DNA from: Spirochaetota bacterium
GTDB taxonomy: Bacteria > Spirochaetota > Leptospiria > Turneriellales > Turneriellaceae
Assembly (NCBI GenBank): GCA_963205035.1
Contig: CAUJII010000239.1
Coordinates: 1-6,498, forward strand
Direction of reading: 5' to 3'
DNA length: 6,498 nucleotides
Positions within the stretch are counted from its first letter, which is position 1; each line of letters opens with the position of its first letter. The notes under the pieces were generated by a model. The model made no database searches. It worked only from the letters and a program-made list of their open reading frames with translations, and was not told the DNA's origin. The translations under genes and the position numbers were made by a program. This document shows positions 1-6,100 of the stretch, one piece after another.

Positions 1-363
1 GTCGAGGGAATGCTCTGACCTAATTTGATCGATGAGGCCGCTACGGGGTTTGCGGCACTGGCAGTTGTCGCTGTCGGCGTGTGGGCAGACGTAAAACCCG
101 GCAACGTGCGCACCCCCTTCGGCTAAAAGTTCGGCGATGCGGCGATTGACCGCAGCGAGTTCTGCCGGTTGAATGAGCCCGCGCGACACTCCTGACTGGT
201 TTGTCGCCACAAAAAGAGGAATCGAAAACGCATTGAGAAGACGCAGCCCTTCTGTGGCTTGCGGCATGAGTTTGACCTTTGCGCTATCGTTAATGTAGCC
301 GGGGTCTTCGTTGATTGTTTTGTCGCGGTCTAAGATCACCGCATAGTTCGAGAATGAATTCAT
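1..363 (-). CDS. gmhB: D-glycero-D-manno-heptose-1,7-bisphosphate 7-phosphatase, HAD-IIIA family (3' end beyond window)
   Basis: Only the first 121 residues are present; the gene runs off the left edge. E. coli GmhB is about 190 residues, so roughly a third is missing, including HAD motif IV. Visible are motif I DRDKT (D12 nucleophile, D14 acid/base), motif II in VATNQSG (T54), the zinc-loop residues C93, H95, C101 and C103, and the following RKP with motif III lysine K105. The CPH...CxCRKP loop marks the GmhB / histidinol-phosphatase branch. GmhB removes the C7 phosphate of heptose bisphosphate in the cytoplasm during ADP-heptose synthesis for the LPS core. A histidinol phosphatase is the main alternative, but no his genes are nearby. 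Two oddities: Lys15 replaces the usual Gly of DxDGT, and only five residues separate H95 from C101, a short zinc loop. The ATG overlaps the upstream stop as ATGA and no Shine-Dalgarno is visible, which suggests translational coupling. Confidence 0.88.
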   Translation of the reverse strand, partial: MNSFSNYAVILDRDKTINEDPGYINDSAKVKLMPQATEGLRLLNAFSIPLFVATNQSGVSRGLIQPAELAAVNRRIAELLAEGGAHVAGFYVCPHADSDNCQCRKPRSGLIDQIRSEHSLD

Positions 364-566
364 GGCACGGCGCGGCGTGGCACTTGTCTCAGAACAACAC
401 GACTCGCCTGCACCGCATGGTTTGTGTCGATGACGAGGCGCACAGCCTTGAGCTTTGCGTTGAGGCATGCGCGGCAAATGCCGTTTTGAAAAATGCGCTC
501 GACGATTGCAGAGCACTCTTGGCATTCAAAAAATTTTTTTTGCTCACCCATGGGTAGTATTGGCAT
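360..566 (-). CDS. Small putative zinc-ribbon protein, coupled to the heptose phosphatase
   Basis: I do not recognise this protein. From the ATG at 566 it is 68 residues. It carries CQEC and, twelve residues later, CRAC (C15, C18, C31, C34), a spacing suited to one zinc knuckle or ribbon. The tail is basic and rich in Val and Arg, with no signal peptide or membrane segment, so a cytoplasmic nucleic-acid or protein-binding role is possible but unproven. The TGA overlaps the next ATG by the classic ATGA arrangement, the best evidence that it is translated and belongs with the phosphatase. The start is uncertain: ATG at 551 (63 residues) and TTG at 602 (80 residues) keep the same frame, and none has a good Shine-Dalgarno. 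The second and third residues after the start at 551 lead into an A8T6 run where slippage could occur. Confidence 0.5.
   Translation of the reverse strand: MPILPMGEQKKFFECQECSAIVERIFQNGICRACLNAKLKAVRLVIDTNHAVQASRVVLRQVPRRAVP
528..541 (-). repeat. A8T6 homopolymer tract inside the small gene
   Basis: On the coding strand eight A are followed by six T, encoding part of Gln-Lys-Lys-Phe-Phe just before the first CxxC. The frame reads CAA AAA AAA TTT TTT, which includes the slippery string A AAA AAA. Length change or slippage here would remove the zinc motif and uncouple translation into the phosphatase gene. The tract is seen directly; any switching role is inference. Confidence 0.4.
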
Positions 567-602
567 TCGCGCAAGCGTGTTCAAATTTCTGTGAACACAC
601 AA

Positions 603-719
603 ACAACCCGAAGAGGATTTAATAGTCGTTACTGAACGTAAAGACGAAATCTATTTTTTGAATAAAAAAATTCTGTTAATATGTCTCTTGTTAAAAAAGT
701 TTTGCACATAAATCCACAG
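603..719. other. AT-rich intergenic gap downstream of the DegT-family gene
   Basis: This stretch lies between the DegT-family stop and the earliest possible start of the small gene. It is AT-rich. The only symmetry seen is a weak AT-only one at 654-673 (six T, GAAT, then A-run, overlapping GAAT...ATTC). There is no GC-rich stem followed by a T-run, so no classical terminator. I found no convincing sigma-70 promoter on either strand. A promoter for the small gene and phosphatase could lie here but cannot be placed. Confidence 0.4.
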
Positions 720-1865
720 CTAATAGAAGCCACGGATTGCTGCAGTAATTTTTTCAACCGCTGCTTTGTTCAGCATCGGATATAAAGGTAAGAGCAACCC
801 ACGCTGGAATAATTTTTCTGCATTTGGAAAGTCGAGTGCTTTGAGTCCCATAATGTGGTGCAGCGGGCCGTTTGGAAAAACGCGCCGTGTTTCGATTTGC
901 AGCGATGCGAAGTAGCGTTGCGTGTGCGTTACGTCTGCGTCGGCAATTACTGGAAATGCGCCACAGACATCGTGCTCGGGTGCAACAAAAAAAGATTTGA
1001 GTCGACTATTTGCAATCGCTTCTTTATAGAGCACTCCCATGCGGCGGCGGCGTTCAATCATCGCAGAGAGATTCCCCAACTGTTCTAAGCCCATCGCCGC
1101 TTGATAGTCGGTGATCGCATAATCGAACCGCACGCGGTAAGGACGGTTGCCGCCTTGCACACGCAAATCTTTGATTGTAGAAAACAAATTGTGCGAGTCG
1201 GTAAGCACAACTGCGCCTTTGCCGATTGTCATGAGGTGGTCTTCGTTGAGACCTACAATCGCAATGTCGGCGTTTGAACCCGCTTGGTGGCCATTGACAT
1301 CGTGACCCACGACGTGTGAAATATCTTCAATCACGCGAATGCGTTGCTCTTTGCCCTTCCGCAGCCCCGCCGCTTCGAGCTTTTCATAGAGTGGAGTAAA
1401 ATCTTTATACGAGCCCAAGGTGTAAGGCAAAAAGATAACTTTTGTTTTCTCGTTAATCTGCGCAAGAAGAGCGTCAGAGTCTGCATGGAGAGAGTCTTTT
1501 GCCAAGTCGACCAGAACAACTTTTGCTCCCACATAATGAACGGCGTCTAAGAGACTCAAGGGCGCCGACACCGGCAGGATGATTTGATCTTCTGCTGTGA
1601 GTTCTGTCGCTAAGAGCGCCAAGTGAAACGCCGATGTATAAGAATCGACGGCGGTCGCGTGCTGGAAGTCGAACGTCCGCGCAAACGCTCTTTCAAAATT
1701 TAGAACGCCTTGCCCGAAAGAGACTTCTTCTTGAACTAAAGATTCGAGTACAGATTTGAGTTCGTTGCGCGACAGTGTGGGACGAATATATTGTATCGCT
1801 CCTTTGCCCGAAACACGAGGGATTACTTTTTCCGCCGACGCTGCGCTTGCCGTTTCTGATAACAT
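720..1865 (-). CDS. DegT/DnrJ/EryC1/StrS-family PLP-fold protein, probably lacking the catalytic lysine
   Basis: At 381 residues this is the usual length for the family, fold-type I PLP enzymes that act on nucleotide-linked keto-sugars. Family landmarks in order: SFGQGVLNFERAFA (49-62), the cofactor-phosphate loop AVDSYTSAFHLAL (72-84), VIED with D181 that would bind the pyridine nitrogen, the GKGAVVLT stretch (215-222), DYQAAMGLEQL (253-263), RRRR (272-275) and LPLYP (359-363). Key positions are abnormal: where the family has SFHxxK before GEGG, this protein has GLNEDH, placing His210 at the Schiff-base lysine; the SGT of the phosphate loop is SYT; and the Gln of EDxxQ is His184. It may be a dehydrase-like enzyme, as in ColD where His replaces Lys, or a non-catalytic paralogue. 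No Shine-Dalgarno is visible; an inverted repeat abuts the ATG. Family membership is firm, function is not. Confidence 0.88.
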   Translation of the reverse strand: MLSETASAASAEKVIPRVSGKGAIQYIRPTLSRNELKSVLESLVQEEVSFGQGVLNFERAFARTFDFQHATAVDSYTSAFHLALLATELTAEDQIILPVSAPLSLLDAVHYVGAKVVLVDLAKDSLHADSDALLAQINEKTKVIFLPYTLGSYKDFTPLYEKLEAAGLRKGKEQRIRVIEDISHVVGHDVNGHQAGSNADIAIVGLNEDHLMTIGKGAVVLTDSHNLFSTIKDLRVQGGNRPYRVRFDYAITDYQAAMGLEQLGNLSAMIERRRRMGVLYKEAIANSRLKSFFVAPEHDVCGAFPVIADADVTHTQRYFASLQIETRRVFPNGPLHHIMGLKALDFPNAEKLFQRGLLLPLYPMLNKAAVEKITAAIRGFY

Positions 1866-1896
1866 ATTATGTCACATCAGAGTAATGCGACATAAT
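1866..1896. promoter_or_regulatory. 12-bp inverted repeat touching the DegT-family start codon
   Basis: The arms are ATTATGTCACAT (1866-1877) and ATGCGACATAAT (1885-1896), separated by seven bases. They pair at 11 of 12 positions, and the remaining pair is a G-U wobble in the minus-strand transcript. The repeat ends at the base before the ATG, exactly where a ribosome binding site should be. It could be an operator for a dimeric regulator (half-site TGTCRCAT) or an mRNA hairpin that limits translation start. There is no T-run, so it is not a standard terminator. The sequence is certain; the role is inference. Confidence 0.55.
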
Positions 1897-1905
1897 GCGG
1901 CAAGC

Positions 1906-1927
1906 TGAAAATAGGGGCGAATTTTCA
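1906..1927. repeat. 7-bp inverted repeat after the barrel-protein stop
   Basis: TGAAAAT (1906-1912) and ATTTTCA (1921-1927) form a perfect seven-base stem with an eight-base loop containing GGGG. It starts eight bases past the stop of the barrel-protein gene. The AT-rich stem lacks a clean T-run, so termination would be weak at best; it might instead stabilise the 3' end of the upstream message. Confidence 0.3.
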
Positions 1928-1934
1928 ACCGACC

Positions 1935-3068
1935 CTACAACCGATACGCCGCGCCGGCAATGCCCTGCGTCGCAAAAAAAACTCCCACAGGGTCTAAATA
2001 GAATTGCTGTCTAAGCCCCGCCACAAACGAGAGCGACTCGCTCCATAAGAAGGCATAGCGGGCGCCGACTTCAAAAATTCCCACGCCAAAAGTCGACATG
2101 CCATCGACTTGCCCGAACGCATACCCGCCGGTGACGAGCGCCTTCACGAGATGTTGCTCGTACTTCCACACGGGGTATGCCACACCCACTTGCATGACGG
2201 CGCCCCACGCCGGAACATCCTTTGCGGCGAACCGTTGCAGGTCGACGAGCGCCGTCACCTCGACCGGTTTCAAAATTCCGTTCGAGAACAAACCGCCGTA
2301 GGCTGCGCCTAAGTGCAGGCTAAAGAGTTTCAAATCTTGCCCGGCGAGTTTGCTTTGGCCATACGCCAGCCCGCCTGAAAGGCCCGCCGTCAACGAGAGA
2401 GATCCCACATTTTTTTGCGCGTGCGCTTCGGCGCCGGGCGAATAGTTACTCGCTTTGTCGAACGCAAACACCTTGTAGTAATAAACTTTTTCGTCGGGCA
2501 AGGTGTCGGCGGCGTGTGCTGCTTCACCCTCAAAGACGAGGGTGCCGTCTGAGGCATCTGCGGGAGAGCTTTCTGTCTTGCGCAAAATCTTTACTCCGGC
2601 GAAATCGGCGTCGGTGGGATTTATCCATTGCAACGCAACTTTGTTCTGCGAGGTCTGAATCTTAAACTCTGCCACATCTTTCGGAGCGGTTGTATCAAAA
2701 ACAAACGGAGCCGAAACAAGCAATGAATCTTGCATCGCTTTCTTGCACGCTAAGACTTTGAGCGTCGAATTGTCATCCAGCGTGAACGGCGCCGCATAAA
2801 GAGTGCCGCTTGCGCAGCCGGATTTTTCGGCATTGCATGCGGGGTCTTTATCGTCTGTCGAGTAGCAGAGCGTCGAATCAGACGTCGTAGTCGAAAGCGT
2901 TACGCTCTGCGGCTTATTAAAGGGACGGCTCGTGTCGGGACTTATTGTCGGTGTTGCAACAATTTTTTCGGGTGCACTTGCTTTGTCGGCACCCCACAAA
3001 AAGGAGCATGCAGTTGTGGCCATTAAGAAAATCCCAAGGCGCGATAGACTTCTAAGTTTCTGTTTCAT
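1935..3068 (-). CDS. Outer-membrane beta-barrel protein with chitobiase-like and Fn3-like N-terminal domains
   Basis: This 377-residue exported protein starts with a basic n-region and the hydrophobic core LGIFLMATTAC. It may be cut by signal peptidase I or be lipidated at C21; the lipobox TTAC is poor, so I favour signal peptidase I. Residues 37-125 match the chitobiase/beta-hexosaminidase C-terminal-like module, with cysteines 68, 78, 85 and 108 in nearly the same spacing as in the neighbouring lipoprotein. Residues 127-219 read as an Fn3-like domain (VALQWINP, YYYKVFAFDKASN). Residues 222-377 hold about eight alternating amphipathic strands (near 222, 246, 267, 287, 306, 325, 345 and 361), as expected of an 8-stranded outer-membrane barrel. 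The start has GGAAAG four bases upstream and lies 34 bases after the lipoprotein stop, so co-transcription is likely. A surface-display or anchoring partner role is inference. Confidence 0.8.
   Translation of the reverse strand: MKQKLRSLSRLGIFLMATTACSFLWGADKASAPEKIVATPTISPDTSRPFNKPQSVTLSTTTSDSTLCYSTDDKDPACNAEKSGCASGTLYAAPFTLDDNSTLKVLACKKAMQDSLLVSAPFVFDTTAPKDVAEFKIQTSQNKVALQWINPTDADFAGVKILRKTESSPADASDGTLVFEGEAAHAADTLPDEKVYYYKVFAFDKASNYSPGAEAHAQKNVGSLSLTAGLSGGLAYGQSKLAGQDLKLFSLHLGAAYGGLFSNGILKPVEVTALVDLQRFAAKDVPAWGAVMQVGVAYPVWKYEQHLVKALVTGGYAFGQVDGMSTFGVGIFEVGARYAFLWSESLSFVAGLRQQFYLDPVGVFFATQGIAGAAYRL
2865..2910. repeat. 9-bp inverted repeat within the four-cysteine module
   Basis: GCAGAGCGT (2865-2873) and ACGCTCTGC (2902-2910) are perfect complements, 28 bases apart. 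They encode the Gln-Ser-Val strand and the Thr-Leu-Cys strand of the chitobiase-like module. The lipoprotein's second unit has a longer inverted repeat at the equivalent codons (5281-5326). Confidence 0.5.
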
Positions 3069-3098
3069 TATGCTTTCCGGTTTCCTCTGTTTCCTCTG
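3069..3098 (-). promoter_or_regulatory. Ribosome binding region with tandem 9-bp repeat between the two surface genes
   Basis: On the coding strand CAGAGGAAA occurs twice in direct tandem (forward 3081-3089 and 3090-3098), followed by CCGGAAAGCATA and the ATG. GGAAAG at 3078-3073 is well spaced to act as the Shine-Dalgarno. The GAGG in the nearer repeat copy lies about 15 bases from the ATG, too far for ideal use. The repeat nearly fills the gap between the two genes. Confidence 0.5.
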
Positions 3099-3102
3099 TT
3101 GC

Positions 3103-6100
3103 TTAATTTGCTACGCAGCGGACATAATGGTTCGAGCCGATTTTTGTCGTATGTAGCAAGAGGCCCATGCTAAAATAAATATACCAGGCATTTTCCGGTT
3201 GACCTATAATTGTCGTCGATGTCCAATACGGATCGCTCACCGCAACCGGAAAGAAACTCGTATCTATCGATGGGTATGCTCTGCTCTTATCCATGACGCT
3301 TAAGAGCTCTGTGACAGAAGGCAGCCGCCAAGTCTTACTCGCAAGCGTGAGGTTTTTGCATGTGTTGAGTGCCCCCGCCCAATCTGTCCTTTGCGCGTTG
3401 TAATTATCTCCCACATTGCCGCTGCTCGCACAACCTGCGCCACTTTGTCCGAGCGAGCATTTCTGCCAGATAAGATTTGTGCGGTTATCTTTGATCGTTT
3501 CATCGTTGTTATCGACAAATCGCGTTGTGGCAAGGGGGTCGGGAGACGAGACGCAGCGGATATACCGACCTTCGGACCGCGTTGCGCCTGACGAAGTACC
3601 AATGTTGTAACTTGCCGTCCACGCTTCTTGCGGCGAACCTACTTTCGTACTCGCTGCCCAATACGCACTCGATACTGCGGTTGGAAAATTGGCCGCATCC
3701 ATCGAAGGGTTCGTTTGCCCAAAATGGATGAGACTCTCCAACTCGGTTGATGTCGGTAGCCTCCAAGAAGTCACTCCCGCATAGCCTGCACCGCTATTAG
3801 CCGCATTGAGCGCAGAGCACGCATTGAGCGCATTGTACCACGTTTTGACTCCACTATCGGCGCCGTAGTTATTCGTGTTATCGCCGCTTGCGTTGCAGCT
3901 TGCGCCAGTCTGTCCTTCTGTACAACTTTTCCAGACTAGATTTGTTACGTTGTCTTTTGTGGTGTAATCGCTCGTGTAAGATACGTGTTGCGTAGGTCCT
4001 GTGAAGGAGCGGGCGGCGGGCGTGTTTACATAGTCTGCGTCTTGACGCGGGTAAGATGCGTTAGCGCACGCAATCCCTACCCCGGCGGCGTCGTAGCAGG
4101 TGGTTAAGCCCGTGTCGGCCGCCGTAAAATTTCGGCCAGCCCATGTTGTGGTGAAAGTCTGCACAACGTCTGCCGCAATCGCGTCGCCTCCGGAATCCTT
4201 GAGTCCCGCAGCAGGCAGCGTGTATCGGACTTTCGCGCTTTCTGGGAACCAGTGCCAACTAAGGCGAATCGTTAGAGTATCGTTTGCAAATGCCGTTGTC
4301 GACCAAGTGAAAGTCGATCCCGTACTCGGAACCGTATAGTAGACCGCATCGGTTTCTATTTCTGTCGTCAGCGTTGGTGTTCCAGTCTGCATGCTTTCAG
4401 AAAATTGCAGTACTATTTTTGCAGTACAAGGTGCCGTCCCGCTGCAAACCGCTATGCCCGTTGCAGCGTCTGCTGGCGTTGAAGCGACAAGACGCGGGCG
4501 CGTGTCCAAGGTATAGAGACCCGAGGTGAAGGAAGATGCCGTCATTCCATTCTTGCAGGCAATCGCTTGGATAGTTTTTGTTGCAACCAAGTTGAAAGCA
4601 CTCGAGTATTCGGTGCCCGTTGTACAAGTCGGCGTCGCATTGCACGCGGGTGTTGTGCCATTATCTGTATAACAGATAATGGCACCTGAAGTCGCTGTCG
4701 ACAGTGCAACATTCTGCGACCCTATAAAAAGAACGGGCGGAGTTGGGTTCAATACCGGAGAGACAACGACACCTGGAGCGGAGGTCGTCTCGCTCTGCGG
4801 CGCGTAGAGAGTCTTGTTACCGGCTTCGTCTCGAACTACGACTGCAAAAAAATACGTCGTAGAACCCGTGAGTCCCGTAACCGCTTGCGCTGTTAAATTT
4901 GGGAGATAGTTTGCCAAGAGGTCGAGCCCTGTGATTGCATCGACTTCGGCTATGGTGTCGATAGCGCCGCTTGATGAAGCCTTCACAACGCGGTAGACTA
5001 AGTTATTTTGTGCAGTATAGTTATCGCTCGCCGCTCCCCAGTTGAAATTCAAACTCGTATCGGAAACTCCGCTAAAGGTAATGCTCGGCGTGACCGTGGG
5101 GCTCACGTTATCATAAGTATAACTTCCGGTAGTGACCGACGAATCGGTCGAGCCGCTCTTGCAGGCGATTGCTTTGAGGGGTGTCGTTGCCACCAAACTG
5201 AGAGCAGTCGAGTATATCGTTCCGCCAGTGCACGCAGTCTTCGACGCATCGCATGCGGGTGCGGTGCCATCGACGGTGTAGCAAAGTGTGGCCCCCGCAG
5301 TCGCTGTGGTAACTACCACACTTTGCGCGGAGTTGAAAACCCTCGGTGGGGAAGGATTGAATGCAGGTGATGCCACGACTCCGGGGGCTGTAGTCTGTTG
5401 GCTGCGCGGACTGTAGAGCGCCTGATTGCCAGCCTCGTCTCGCAAAACAATGGCAAAATAATAAGTCGTCGTAACATTCAAACCGGTGACATTCTTCGTC
5501 GTTGTGTTTGCCGTGTAGTCTTGCACAACGTTTGTCGACGCATCGACTTCGGCAATGGTGTCAATATCCGCGCTTGAATAAGCCCATACGATGCGGTATT
5601 GAAGCTTTGCCGCAGTTGTTATGTTGTCGGAGCCGGCACCCCAGTTTATTGTCATTGTCGTGTCTGCGACCGAGCTAAACGTGATGTTAGATCCTACCGT
5701 CGGCGCCGTGTCGTCGAAAACGTAGTCCCCTCGCTCGGCGGCGGAATCCGGAGAGCCGTTTTTGCACGCAATGGCTTTTATTGTCGTTGTTACAGTGAAA
5801 TTGATTGCAGCCGTGTATAGCTGACTCTTTGGCGCAACACAACCCGTCTTCGGCGCATCGCATGCAGGTAAGCTATTGTCTGTTGTATAACAGATAATAG
5901 CACCCGAAGTCGCCGTTGCAAGCACCACACTCAAGTTCGTATTAAAATTCTGCGGCGATACGGGGTTAAAACTCGGCGACGCCACAGAGCCCGCAGCAGA
6001 TGTCGTTTGGCTACTAATCGGATAGAGAGTCTTACCACCTGCATCGTTACGCACGACCACCGCAAAAGAATAGCTCGTCAAAGGTGCGAGTCCCGTTACC

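Noticed and set aside
315..557. Plus-strand frame of about 80 codons
   Set aside because: It is antisense to both the phosphatase start and the small zinc-motif gene, with no supporting signals.
556..584. Minus-strand promoter-like TTGAAC, 17 bases, AATACT
   Set aside because: Each box matches consensus at only four of six bases, and it would start the transcript at about the ATG at 551. Too weak to call.
654..673. AT-only stem as a terminator after the DegT-family gene
   Set aside because: The stem has no GC core and the T-run is part of the stem itself, so it is unlikely to work as an intrinsic terminator.
1866..1896. CRP/FNR-type site
   Set aside because: The half-sites do not fit the TGTGA-N6-TCACA arrangement; spacing and orientation differ, so no known regulator was assigned.
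3003..3020. Lipobox in the barrel protein (ATTAC before Cys21)
   Set aside because: Position -3 is threonine and a membrane barrel does not need lipidation; left as a possibility and not called.
3300..3602. Minus-strand frame of about 100 codons in another phase within the lipoprotein
   Set aside because: The lipoprotein frame here encodes clear DUF1566 motifs; the alternative frame shows only low-complexity basic sequence.
5008..5370. Plus-strand open frame of about 120 codons
   Set aside because: It lies fully inside the lipoprotein gene on the opposite strand, has an Arg/Cys-rich composition typical of an antisense frame, no ribosome site and no recognisable domain.
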